Assembly: GCF_016862555.1 (NCBI RefSeq)
Contig: NZ_BONE01000010.1
Location: 84,785 to 148,784, forward strand
DNA: 64,000 nt
Origin: Asanoa siamensis
GTDB taxonomy: Bacteria > Actinomycetota > Actinomycetes > Mycobacteriales > Micromonosporaceae
Direction: 5' to 3'
Below, one piece after another: positions 28,260 through 37,302 of this stretch (positions are counted from its first letter, which is position 1; the number at the start of each line of letters is the position of its first letter). The notes under the pieces are model-generated. The model did no database searches, had not been told where the DNA came from, and saw only the letters and a list, made by a program, of their open reading frames with translations. Made by a program: the position numbers and the translations under genes.

Positions 28260-28807
28260 TCATTCGTAGCAGTCCTGGTTCCTGTGCTGGAGGGTCAGGC
28301 TGGTGACCTTCCCGTCGCCGACCCGGATGCGGTACTTCGCCCCGCCGACGTGCACGTAGCCCCACCCGAGACGTCGTCGGCGAGCTTCCAACCCGGGTAG
28401 ATCCGCCGCATCTCCTTCTCCGACATGCCGATCCGCACGCCCGCCGAGGGTTGCTCACGATCCCGTTGTCCGGCGACCAGTGGACCGCACCCTCCCCGGC
28501 CGGGGCGTTGCGCAGCTTCGCGATCCGGCAGCCGCTGTTGTCGAACGTTCCCACCAGGCCGGTCGCCTCCGCCTGCTCGACGCTCATGCCGAGCTTCAGC
28601 GTGCCGTACCCGTCCGGGCCCAGGAGCAACGGCGCCGGGTCGTTCTTCGGGGACGGCGACGACGTCGTGGGCGCCGCGGTCGTGGCCGCGGCGGTCATGG
28701 GGGCCGGCCGGCGCCGCGTCGACCGCCTGGTGCTGCACGGTCGACCCGCACGCGGTGGCAAGCAGAGGGGTGGCGAGGGCGCCGGCCAAAGGCATCGTGA
28801 TACGCAT
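28260..28807 (-). pseudogene. Decayed duplicate of the lipoprotein gene at 14724-15299
   Basis: From the ATG at 28807 the first 35 codons match the intact gene almost exactly (MRITMPLAGALAT...LLATAC). The match then continues in other frames: LGPDGYGTLKLGMSVEQAEATG in one, GMSEKEMRRIYPGW in a second, and KYRIRVGDGKVTSLTL...NQDCYE ending at 28260 in a third. Frame changes fall near 28695-28715 (about 8 bases lost), near 28445-28460 (about 22 lost) and near 28366-28372. Some 70 bp upstream of the start is also conserved between the copies, so the duplication included the leader. Confidence 0.88.
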
Positions 28808-28900
28808 CGTTGACTCCCGGTTATCCGTTCGGGTTGCTGTCGAAGGGTTCGATGCGGCCACCCGGGAGTTGGTTCGCGGCCGATCGGGAACCCGACGCCG

Positions 28901-29848
28901 TCACAACGGGGCGGCCGCCGGGTCCACCGCCGGCGACAGTGAGTCCAGTGCTGCCTGGATGCCGGCGTCGACCGCCGAGCGGAGCACGCGTTCCCCGCGT
29001 TCCGTGCGGCCGACACGGGCGCTGCCCAGCGGTGGGCGGATCTGCAGCGTCGCCGGGTGGGTCGACAGCAGGCGTTCCTCCTGCGCCCGCAGCGCCTGCC
29101 GGCCCAACCACGGCTCGATCGCGCCCGGCGCGTTGCGGGCGAACCAGCGCGACAGCAGCATCCGTTCGCCGCGTGACGGGGCCGTCGACGTCTCGTCCGT
29201 GCGGCGCGTGCGGAGCGCCACGATGTGTGTCGCCCCCAGTGCCAGCGCCGTCCGCACCGGCACCGCCTCGCTCACCCCGGCATCGACGTAGCGGCGTCCC
29301 TCGATCTCGACCGGTTCCCCCGCCAGCAGCGGCATCGCCGTCGACGCCCGTAGCGCCGCCTGCAGGCCGCCGCGGGAGCGCGCCACCGCCGCCAGGTCCA
29401 CGGGGCGGCCGGTCGACGCGTCCGTCGCGATCGGGTGGAACGAGACCGGGCTGTCGAGGATCTCCTGGAAGCCCATCGGCATGATCTCGGTGTAGACCGT
29501 GTGGACCAGGAAACGCGTGTCCACCACCGGGCGGCGGGAGAAGGCGCGGCGCGGGTCGATGGTCGTACGCATGATGGTCCTGTCCCACCACGCGTGCATC
29601 GTGCTCTCGGCGCGGCCGCACAGCAGCCACGCGGCGTTCAGCGCTCCCGCCGAACTGCCGTAGACCGCGTCGAACGCCGGCAGCAGGCCCAGGCGTTCGA
29701 TCGCGACCGTCATGCCGCTCGAGTACGCGCCGCGGGAGCTGCCGCCTTCGATCAGCAGGACGAGCCGGGCGTCGTCGGCACGCCGGCCGGGCACGCTGGC
29801 GGAGCGGAGGCGGTCGCGCAGGAGCTGGCTCACGAGGTCCACGATCAC
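28901..29848 (-). CDS. Patatin-like phospholipase family protein
   Basis: 315 residues. Patatin hallmarks: oxyanion-hole EGGSSRGAYSSG near residue 34, nucleophile elbow GSSAG near 63 with the catalytic Ser, and catalytic DAG near 193 (YVDAGVSEAVPV). It would hydrolyse lipid acyl esters at the membrane or in the cytoplasm. There is no signal peptide. It is divergent from the XRE-type regulator at 29932 with an 83-bp shared upstream region. Confidence 0.92.
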   Translation of the reverse strand: MIVDLVSQLLRDRLRSASVPGRRADDARLVLLIEGGSSRGAYSSGMTVAIERLGLLPAFDAVYGSSAGALNAAWLLCGRAESTMHAWWDRTIMRTTIDPRRAFSRRPVVDTRFLVHTVYTEIMPMGFQEILDSPVSFHPIATDASTGRPVDLAAVARSRGGLQAALRASTAMPLLAGEPVEIEGRRYVDAGVSEAVPVRTALALGATHIVALRTRRTDETSTAPSRGERMLLSRWFARNAPGAIEPWLGRQALRAQEERLLSTHPATLQIRPPLGSARVGRTERGERVLRSAVDAGIQAALDSLSPAVDPAAAPL

Positions 29849-29931
29849 ATCCTGCGGTCGCGCGGACGTGAAGGCGATTACCTGGGAGGTACTGGTTTGG
29901 CCGCCGGCGGCCCCGGCTATCGTGAGGTTTC

Positions 29932-30732
29932 GTGACAGATGCCACCGTCGGCGACCTGATCAGACGCCGTCGCGACCAGGCGCGGCGCAGCCAGATGGGG
30001 CTGGCGCACGAGGCCGGCATCTCGCCCCGCCACCTCAGCTTCGTCGAGCTCGGCAAATCGAAGCCGAGCGCCGGCCTGCTGATCCGGCTCGCCGAGCAGC
30101 TCGACGTGCCGCTGCGCGAGCGCAACGACTGGCTGCTCGCCGCGGGTTACGCGCCGCGCTACCCGGAGACGCCGCTGACGGATCCGGCCCTCGCGCAGGT
30201 ACGGGCATCGCTGCGCGCGCTGCTCGACTCGCACGACCCGTACCCCGGTCTCGTGATCGACCAGAGGTGGAACGTGCTGCTCAGCAACCGCGCCGCGCGC
30301 CGGCTGGTCGCGGGCCTGCCCGAGGAGGCGCTCGGCACGCCGGCCAACCTGTTCCGGATGTCCCTGCACCCGGCCGGCCTCGCCGGGCGTACCCGAAATT
30401 TCCCGCAGTGGTCCGGTTATCTGCTCCGTCGCCTCGACCGCGCCGTCGTGCGGACCCAGGACGACGGCCTGGCCGCCCTCGCCGACGAGATCGCGACGTG
30501 GCCCGGGATCCCGGACCGCCGCACCTGGCGTGACCCCGGCGAGGAGGAGCCGGCCGAGCCCGTGCTCGCCTGGCAGGTGGAGGTCGACGGCGAGGACCTC
30601 TCGATGTTCAGTCTGCTGAGCACGTTCGGCACACCGATCGACGTCACCCTGGCCGATCTCTCCATCGAGCTGTTCTTCCCCGCCGACGCGCGGACAGGGT
30701 CGGTTCTGCGCGCCCACCGGCCGGCCGGATAG
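29932..30732 (+). CDS. XRE family regulator with MmyB-like ligand-binding domain
   Basis: 266 residues from the GTG at 29932. The N-terminal helix-turn-helix is RRDQARRSQMGLAHEAGISPRHLSFVELGKSKPS (residues about 13-46). A MmyB-like PAS-related domain follows (GLVIDQRWNVLLSNRAARRLV near 104, and SLLSTFGTPIDVTLADLSIELFFPAD near 225). MmyB-like domains bind fatty-acyl ligands, which suits divergence from a phospholipase gene (inference). TATCGT lies 8 nt upstream as a possible leaderless -10. Confidence 0.9.
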   Translation: MTDATVGDLIRRRRDQARRSQMGLAHEAGISPRHLSFVELGKSKPSAGLLIRLAEQLDVPLRERNDWLLAAGYAPRYPETPLTDPALAQVRASLRALLDSHDPYPGLVIDQRWNVLLSNRAARRLVAGLPEEALGTPANLFRMSLHPAGLAGRTRNFPQWSGYLLRRLDRAVVRTQDDGLAALADEIATWPGIPDRRTWRDPGEEEPAEPVLAWQVEVDGEDLSMFSLLSTFGTPIDVTLADLSIELFFPADARTGSVLRAHRPAG

Positions 30733-30741
30733 GTTGCTGCG

Positions 30742-31659
30742 ATGCGAAGGTGGCCGATCGGCCTGGGTCTCTGGTTGGTGCTGCTGTCGATCGTCGAGGT
30801 CGGCGGCCTGGTGGCGGTCTGGCGGTTCTTCGTGCGGTCGACGCACGGGCAGCAGCTCGACACCATCGCGTTGGCGGGCAACTGGATCGGGCAGGCCCGG
30901 ATCGCGGGCGTCGTCGACACGATCCTCAACACGGTCTCGGTGGTGTCGCTGCTCGCCGCCACCGCCGTCATCGGCTTCATCGCGCTGATCCGGCGCCGGG
31001 TCGCGGTGGCGGTCGGCGCGATCCTGCTCATCGGCGGCGCGTCGGTGACCACGCAGGTGCTCAAGCGGGTGCTCGATCGCCCCGAGCTGGGCGTCGACGT
31101 GGAACGGGCCGCGGCCGGCAACAGCCTGCCGAGCGGGCACGCGACGATCGCCGCGGCGGTGCTGGTCGCGCTCGTCCTCGTGCTGCCCGGCCGGATGCGC
31201 GGCGTCGGTGCCGTCGTCGGCGCCGCGGCGGCCGCGCTCGTCGGGATCGCGACGCTCTCCGCGGGCTGGCACCGCCCCAGCGACGTGGTGGCCGCGTTCC
31301 TCGTCGTCGGCGTCTGGGCGAACCTCGCGGGCCTGTTCATCCTGGCGGCGCAACGCACCCACGGCGACGTCGAGTACGGCCCGGCCAACAGGCTCGCCGT
31401 CACCGTGCTCGCGCTGGCCGGCCTGGTGCTGCTGGCCGGCGCCGCGATCGCGATGCGGCTGACCGACCAGGTGCTGACCACCCCGACGGACGAGCTGAGC
31501 CGAAACCGACTGCTGGTCGCGTACGGGGGAGGTGCGCTCGGCATCGCCGGCGCGGCCGGCCTCGTGGTGGCCGCGGTGCTCGCCACGGCACACCGGGTCG
31601 TCCCGCGCGCCATGCCGGCCACCGCCGACCCGGCGCCCGAGGCCGACGTGGCGGTGTGA
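30742..31659 (+). CDS. PAP2 family membrane phosphatase
   Basis: 305 residues with about seven hydrophobic helices. PAP2 motifs: KRVLDRPELG near 110, SLPSGHATIAAA near 128 and SAGWHRPSDVVAA near 173, supplying the catalytic His pair. It likely dephosphorylates lipid or prenyl phosphates at the outer membrane face. A C-terminal extension adds two helices and a short Ala/Pro tail. TAGGTT ends 7 nt before the ATG (30730-30735), so a leaderless start is likely. Confidence 0.9.
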   Translation: MRRWPIGLGLWLVLLSIVEVGGLVAVWRFFVRSTHGQQLDTIALAGNWIGQARIAGVVDTILNTVSVVSLLAATAVIGFIALIRRRVAVAVGAILLIGGASVTTQVLKRVLDRPELGVDVERAAAGNSLPSGHATIAAAVLVALVLVLPGRMRGVGAVVGAAAAALVGIATLSAGWHRPSDVVAAFLVVGVWANLAGLFILAAQRTHGDVEYGPANRLAVTVLALAGLVLLAGAAIAMRLTDQVLTTPTDELSRNRLLVAYGGGALGIAGAAGLVVAAVLATAHRVVPRAMPATADPAPEADVAV

Positions 31660-31705
31660 CCCAGGTCACCGGAACTGCGGCGGCCGGCGCGGACAGTCCC
31701 AGGCT

Positions 31706-32323
31706 GTGGAGACGAGCTTGCGCGTCCGGGTCCGTGATGGCGACCCCGACGCGTTCCGGCAGTTGTTCGACGAGCACGCGCGCACGGTCTACAACCACGG
31801 CTACCGGCTGACCGGTGACTGGTCGGCGGCCGAGGACATCGTGTCGCTGACGTTCCTGGAGGCCTGGCGGCTGCGCGGCCGGGTGGACGCCGGCGTCGAC
31901 GGGTCGTTGCGGCCGTGGCTGCTCGGCATCGCGACCAACGTGGCCCGCAACGTGCGTCGTGCGGCCCGGCGGTACGACGCCGCGCTCGCCCGGCTGCCGC
32001 GGCCGCGGTCGCTGCCGGACTTCGCCGAGGAGGTCAGCGCTGGCCTCGACGACCGGGAGCGGATCACCCGCGTACGGGCGGCGCTGGCCGTGCTGCGTAC
32101 CCCTGAGCGGGAGGTGTTGGCGCTCTGTGTCTTCGCCGGTCTCGACTACGCCGAGGCGGCGCGGGCGCTGGACGTGCCGGTGGGCACCGTCCGATCACGA
32201 CTGTCCCGGGCGCGCAGGCGCCTCGACGGTCTCGTCACGCCCGTGGAACCGGCGGCCGGTGCCGGACAGGAACTCACTGACCGCACGACCGCGGTCCCGT
32301 TCGCACAGGAGGACGCGCGATGA
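31706..32323 (+). CDS. ECF-type RNA polymerase sigma factor
   Basis: 205 residues from the GTG at 31706 (TTG at 31718 is an alternative). Region 2: DPDAFRQLFDEHARTVYNHGYRLTGDWSAAEDIVSLTFLEAWR is the stretch around residues 13-55. Region 4: VLALCVFAGLDYAEAARALDVPVGTVRSRLSRARRRL near residue 140. Its stop overlaps the start of the CU044_5270 gene by 4 bp, so the second protein is the probable regulator. This organisation recurs in actinobacteria. Confidence 0.92.
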   Translation: METSLRVRVRDGDPDAFRQLFDEHARTVYNHGYRLTGDWSAAEDIVSLTFLEAWRLRGRVDAGVDGSLRPWLLGIATNVARNVRRAARRYDAALARLPRPRSLPDFAEEVSAGLDDRERITRVRAALAVLRTPEREVLALCVFAGLDYAEAARALDVPVGTVRSRLSRARRRLDGLVTPVEPAAGAGQELTDRTTAVPFAQEDAR

Positions 32324-33267
32324 ACACCACCCCCATCAGGCCAGGCCCGGACGACCGAGCGGAGCTGGCGCGGCTGCTGCCCAGGCCCGTGGAGCGGGAG
32401 CTGCCCGGCGACCGCCACCGGGAGATCCGGGACCTCCTCAGCCACCACATGGCCCGGCCCGGGCAGGCGGTGCCCCGGCGCCGCCTGGCCTACCTCGGCG
32501 CCGGGTTCGCCGCGGCGCTCGCGGTCGCCGCTGTCGGCGTCGGCGCGCTCGACACCCCGGCGACGGAGCCCGCGCGCATGTCCGGCCACGAGATCCTGCT
32601 GGCGGCGGCCACGACGGCGGCGCACACGCCGGCGGGCACGGGCGACTACTGGTACGTCAGGGTGGCGCCGACCGGCGAGCCGGCGGTGTACGAGACCTGG
32701 ACCGCCCGGGACGGCCGAAGCTGGACCCGGTTGACGTACCCGACGGCGGAGTCACCGGGCGCCGAGCCGGGAAAGGGTGACGGCACGCTCGTCGAGCTCC
32801 GGTCGCCGAGCGCCTTCCGGCTGGGCGGGGCGGCGGTGACCGTCGAGCAGATCCAGGCGCTGCCGACCGAGCCGGACGCGCTGCGTACCCGGATCGACGA
32901 TCTGATCAGGACCGCGGGCGTACGGACCGGCGCGGGGCGGCTGACCGACGCGCAACGGGAGCGGGCGGTCTTCGAGGGACTGGTCTCCGTCGTCTCCCAG
33001 CTGCCCGCACCGCCGAACGTGCGGGCGGCGGCGTTCCGCGGGTTCGCCGGTTACCCGAACGTCCAGAGTGGAGGGCCGGTCGACGGCGGCGTGGAGCTGC
33101 GGATCTCCTTCTTCGCCGGCGAACCCCCGGCGACGCTGGTCATCGACACCGCGACCGCCCAGGTCCGCCGCAGCGACGTCGTGGTCACGGCGGACGGCGG
33201 CATCATGGGCGCGGCCGAGGGCAGCACCTTCGCCCTGACCGCCGAGTGGACCGACGCCCTGCCCTGA
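32320..33267 (+). CDS. CU044_5270 family protein, probable sigma-factor partner
   Basis: 315 residues. A basic cytoplasmic segment of about 55 residues precedes one transmembrane helix (LAYLGAGFAAALAVAAVGVGAL near 57-78), then an extracytoplasmic domain of about 235 residues beginning with MSGHEILLAAATTA. This is the layout of membrane anti-sigma-like proteins. It is translationally coupled to the ECF sigma gene. The outer domain ligand is unknown. Confidence 0.85.
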   Translation: MNTTPIRPGPDDRAELARLLPRPVERELPGDRHREIRDLLSHHMARPGQAVPRRRLAYLGAGFAAALAVAAVGVGALDTPATEPARMSGHEILLAAATTAAHTPAGTGDYWYVRVAPTGEPAVYETWTARDGRSWTRLTYPTAESPGAEPGKGDGTLVELRSPSAFRLGGAAVTVEQIQALPTEPDALRTRIDDLIRTAGVRTGAGRLTDAQRERAVFEGLVSVVSQLPAPPNVRAAAFRGFAGYPNVQSGGPVDGGVELRISFFAGEPPATLVIDTATAQVRRSDVVVTADGGIMGAAEGSTFALTAEWTDALP

Positions 33268-33273
33268 TAGCCG

Positions 33274-33912
33274 TCACGGCGCGGCGGCCACGAGGTCGTC
33301 GACCGTACCCGACATGATCGTGCGCAGGTGTGCGGTGATGTGCGGGGTCGGCCAGTCCCACCAGGCGAGGGCGAGGAGCCGGGCCACGTCCTCGTCGCTG
33401 AAGCGGCGACGGATGAGCCGGGCGGGATTGCCGCCGACGATGCCGTAGGCGGGCACGTCGTCGACGACGACCGACCCGGACGCGACGATCGCGCCGTCGC
33501 CGACGCGTACGCCGGGCATCACCGTGGTGCGGTAACCGAACCAGACGTCGTTGCCCACCACGGTGTCGCCCCGGCCGGGCAGCCCGGTGACAAGATCGAG
33601 GTGCGCGGCCCACGAGCCGCCCATGATCGGGAACGGAAAGGTCGACGGCCCGTCCATGCGGTGGTTGGCGCCGTTCATGATGAAGCGGACGCCTTCGCCG
33701 AGTGCGCAGAACTTCCCGATGACGAGCCGCTCGGGCCCGTAGTGGTAGAGCACGTTGCGCGTCTCGAACGCCGTCGGATCATCCGGGTCGTCGTAGTAGG
33801 AGAAGTCGCCGACCTCGATCAGCGGCGAGGTGACGAGGGGCTTGAGCAGCACCACCCGCGGCTGGTCGGGCATGGGATGCAGAACATTCGGATCGGCCAC
33901 CACGCCCGCCAT
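33274..33912 (-). CDS. Vat/CatB-like xenobiotic acetyltransferase
   Basis: 212 residues from the ATG at 33912, matching Vat length. Left-handed beta-helix hexapeptide acyltransferase: EVGDFSYYDDPDDPTAFETRN is followed by LVIGKFCALGEGVRFIMNGANHRMDG with the catalytic His, then VVGNDVWFGYRTTVMPGV and GGNPARLIRRRFSDE. This arrangement is that of streptogramin A and chloramphenicol O-acetyltransferases. A resistance role is plausible but not shown; many soil actinomycetes carry such genes. Confidence 0.9.
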   Translation of the reverse strand: MAGVVADPNVLHPMPDQPRVVLLKPLVTSPLIEVGDFSYYDDPDDPTAFETRNVLYHYGPERLVIGKFCALGEGVRFIMNGANHRMDGPSTFPFPIMGGSWAAHLDLVTGLPGRGDTVVGNDVWFGYRTTVMPGVRVGDGAIVASGSVVVDDVPAYGIVGGNPARLIRRRFSDEDVARLLALAWWDWPTPHITAHLRTIMSGTVDDLVAAAP

Positions 33913-34191
33913 CGTAAGTCTGGCGGTCGTGGCCGCCGCCGACTCGCTGCTGGCGTTGGACTGGCAGCACACCTGCTATCGCGTCTGGCCCGCGCGCATC
34001 GGGCCCGACACCATCGATCCGCCGGGCCGGCCGGGGTGGTGCACGACCTGCTGGGCCCGCCCGATGCGCCGTCGTTCCTGAGTTCTTTCAAGGTCACCTC
34101 AAGAAAATTAAGGTCCATGCGTTGAAACCTTGAAAAACTCAAGATAGAACTGACTCGTGGGTACGCGCCGCCGAGGGGTTGGGGGACGAGG
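33913..34191. other. Intergenic region with AT-rich promoter block and possible gene remnant
   Basis: 279 bp without a confident gene. Bases 33930-34080 read in one plus frame as ...AADSLLALDWQHTCYRVWPAR..., which resembles the C-terminal part of DUF2716-type proteins, but there is no proper start and the end is unlike the family. Bases 34085-34160 are AT-rich for this genome and contain TTTCAAGGT near 34087 and ACCTTGAAA near 34128, an inverted pair, plus repeated CTCAAGA. Confidence 0.35.
34122..34150 (+). promoter_or_regulatory. Candidate promoter of the DUF2089 operon
   Basis: TTGAAA at 34122-34127 and TAGAAC at 34145-34150 are spaced 17 bp, about 40 bp before the GTG at 34192. The TTTCAAGGT/ACCTTGAAA pair overlaps the -35, so an operator is possible. 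Confidence 0.5.
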
Positions 34192-34554
34192 GTGGACTGG
34201 CAGGACCTGACGGAGCTGACACGGGGGCAGTCGTTCGTCGTCGAGCGGGTTCGGCTCGTCGCCAACGGTGTGGCGGTCGAGGGGCAGTTCGAGCCGCCGC
34301 AGTTGGCGGCGCTCAGCACGGACGACCAGGTGTTCGTCGCCGCGTTCGTGCGGTCGCACGGTTCCATCAAGGAGATGGAGCGGATCTTCGGGGTGAGCTA
34401 CCCGACGATCAAGTCGCGGCTCAACAGGATCGCCGAGCAGCTCGATTTCGTCGAGTCCGATCCGGCGCCCACAGGTGCCGACGTCGTCGACCGCCTGCGC
34501 CGGGGGGAGATCAGCGCCCAGGAGGCGCTGGCCGAGCTGGAGCGCACCCGATGA
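34192..34554 (+). CDS. DUF2089 family protein (HTH-containing)
   Basis: 120 residues from the GTG at 34192. The central segment FGVSYPTIKSRLNRIAEQLDF is a helix-turn-helix, preceded by DQVFVAAFVRSHGSIKEMERI. The C-terminal part RLRRGEISAQEALAELER resembles SHOCT-like helices. DUF2089 proteins are probable DNA-binding regulators; function is otherwise unknown. It overlaps the next gene by 4 bp and likely autoregulates the operon (inference). Confidence 0.82.
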   Translation: MDWQDLTELTRGQSFVVERVRLVANGVAVEGQFEPPQLAALSTDDQVFVAAFVRSHGSIKEMERIFGVSYPTIKSRLNRIAEQLDFVESDPAPTGADVVDRLRRGEISAQEALAELERTR

Positions 34555-34811
34555 TCCCGCAGCTCGTGACGGTCCGCAGCCGGGGCCGCGACGGGCGCCG
34601 GCGGCGGTTCTTCATCCCGGTCCTGCCGGTGCTGCTGGTGCTGTCCCCGCTGCTGCTGCTCGCGGTGCTGGCCGGGCTCGTCGCCTGCGTCGTCTTCCGG
34701 ATCAACCCGGGCGGCGCGCTGCGCGGCGTCGGGCAGGTGCTGTTGGCGCTGCCCGGCAGCCAGTTCGAGATCGAAGAAGGCCGGACGGCCTTCCTGGTAA
34801 GCGTCCGATGA
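34551..34811 (+). CDS. Small membrane protein of the DUF2089 operon
   Basis: 86 residues starting with the ATGA overlap at 34551. A basic N-terminus (RSRGRDGRRRR) precedes one or two hydrophobic helices (FFIPVLPVLLVLSPLLLLAVLAGLVACVVF), then GGALRGVGQVLLALPGSQFEIEEG. No domain is recognised. Position between DUF2089 and the YvlB-like gene suggests a membrane partner in the same system. Confidence 0.75.
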   Translation: MIPQLVTVRSRGRDGRRRRFFIPVLPVLLVLSPLLLLAVLAGLVACVVFRINPGGALRGVGQVLLALPGSQFEIEEGRTAFLVSVR

Positions 34812-34834
34812 TCACGACGGGGAGGAGCAACACG

Positions 34835-35248
34835 ATGAACGAGCAGCGCCGCCAGGTCCTGCAGATGCTGGCCGAGGGCAAGATAACCGCCGACGAGGCC
34901 GAGCGGCTGATCGACGCCCTCGCGCGGGAGCAGCCGGAGCCGGCCGCGCCCGGGTCCAAGGTGCGGCCCAAATATCTGCGGGTGCTGGTGAACTCGACCG
35001 AGCTCGGCGGGCCGGGCAAGGTCAACGTGCGGGTGCCGCTGCAACTGCTGCGGGCCGGCGTGCGCCTGACGAGCCTGATCCCGCAGGACGCGCTCGGCCA
35101 GGTCAACCTGCAGCTGCACCGGTCGGGCGTGCCGATCGACCTCACCCAGCTCAAGCCGCAGCAGCTCGAGGACCTCATCGAGCACCTCGACGACATCACC
35201 GTCGACGTCGACTCGCCCGAGGGCAAGGTCCAGGTGTTCTGCGAGTAG
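34835..35248 (+). CDS. SHOCT-like/YvlB N-terminal domain protein
   Basis: 137 residues from the ATG at 34835, chosen for the GGGGAGGAG leader; an ATG at 34808 overlaps the previous stop. The N-terminus RRQVLQMLAEGKITADEAERLIDAL is the YvlB/LiaX-type SHOCT-like helix pair. The rest (KYLRVLVNST...KVNVRVPLQLLRAGVRLTSLIP) is a beta domain seen in DUF4097-related proteins. Such proteins accompany envelope-stress regulators. Function here is inferred from context only. Confidence 0.75.
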   Translation: MNEQRRQVLQMLAEGKITADEAERLIDALAREQPEPAAPGSKVRPKYLRVLVNSTELGGPGKVNVRVPLQLLRAGVRLTSLIPQDALGQVNLQLHRSGVPIDLTQLKPQQLEDLIEHLDDITVDVDSPEGKVQVFCE

Positions 35249-35254
35249 CCAGGC

Positions 35255-35339
35255 CCTGTCTCGAAGTGGATGACCGGGCTGCGGCGGCCCCAGCCGACGC
35301 CTGGGCCTCGCCTCGCTCCGGCCCCCACTTCGAGACAGG
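35255..35339. terminator. Long inverted repeat between convergent genes
   Basis: CCTGTCTCGAAGTGG at 35255-35269 and its exact inverted complement CCACTTCGAGACAGG at 35325-35339 form a 15-bp stem closing a 55-nt GC-rich loop. It fills the gap between the YvlB-like gene (ends 35248) and the aminotransferase gene (ends 35341). A two-way terminator is the simplest reading; a small mobile palindrome is an alternative. Confidence 0.45.
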
Positions 35340-35340
35340 C

Positions 35341-36579
<1,239 letters not shown>

Positions 36580-36707
36580 CTAGACACCACCGGGGTCGAT
36601 GGGTACCCGCTGTGGACAACGCTCGCGGCAACCGGCGAGCTGCTCCAAACGGCCACGGCGGCGCTGTCGACCGACCACCATGAGGGCTAGCCGACATAGG
36701 AGCCCGG

Positions 36708-37247
36708 ATGGATGAGGAGCGACCGGCCGAAACGCCGAAGCAGCGGTGGGATCGGAACTTCAACGACCTGCTGCAGGAGCTTCGGGTCGCGCAGACCGGT
36801 GTGCAGATCCTCTTCGCGTTCCTGTTGACGCTGCCCTTCAGCAACGGGTTTCCGCGCGTCACCGAGTTCCAGCGCAACACGTACCTCGTCTCGCTCCTCG
36901 CCGCCGCCGGGGCCACCGCGTTGATCATCGCTCCCGTGGCCTTCCACCAGGGGCTCTTCCGTCAGGGGCGCAAGCCGGAGCTCGTCCGGTTCGGGCATCG
37001 GATGGCCACCGCCGGGCTGTCCTTCCTCCTGGTCTCCATCGTCAGCGCGGTCCTGTTGATCACAGACTTCACCTCATCCCGGAACGTGGCGATCATTCTC
37101 AGCGGCATCACCGCCATCTTCTTCATCACGTTCTGGGCCGGTCTGCCCTGGCTGCGCCGCGACTGGGGCGAGCCGGACGAGACCGAATCAGAGATCACCC
37201 GGAGACGGGAGCATCCAGAGGAGTTCGAGAAACCTACCGACGGGTAA
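36708..37247 (+). CDS. DUF6328 family membrane protein
   Basis: 179 residues. It starts with a charged stretch and the family-typical NFNDLLQELRVAQTGVQILFAFLLTLPF, followed by three further helices (near 65-85, 105-125 and 130-148), then an acidic tail. DUF6328 proteins are common in actinobacteria and have no assigned role. It lies 56 bp before the acyl-CoA dehydrogenase and may be on the same transcript. Confidence 0.85.
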   Translation: MDEERPAETPKQRWDRNFNDLLQELRVAQTGVQILFAFLLTLPFSNGFPRVTEFQRNTYLVSLLAAAGATALIIAPVAFHQGLFRQGRKPELVRFGHRMATAGLSFLLVSIVSAVLLITDFTSSRNVAIILSGITAIFFITFWAGLPWLRRDWGEPDETESEITRRREHPEEFEKPTDG

Positions 37248-37302
37248 TAAAGCGAGGTACCGTCAGAACCAGCACAGCCAAGCCCGACATAAGGGGGAAG
37301 CC

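Noticed and set aside
33830..34081. Small plus-strand frame resembling the end of a DUF2716-type protein
   Set aside because: No start, overlaps the acetyltransferase start, and only a short WQHTCYRVWP-like match; kept only as a note in the intergenic entry.
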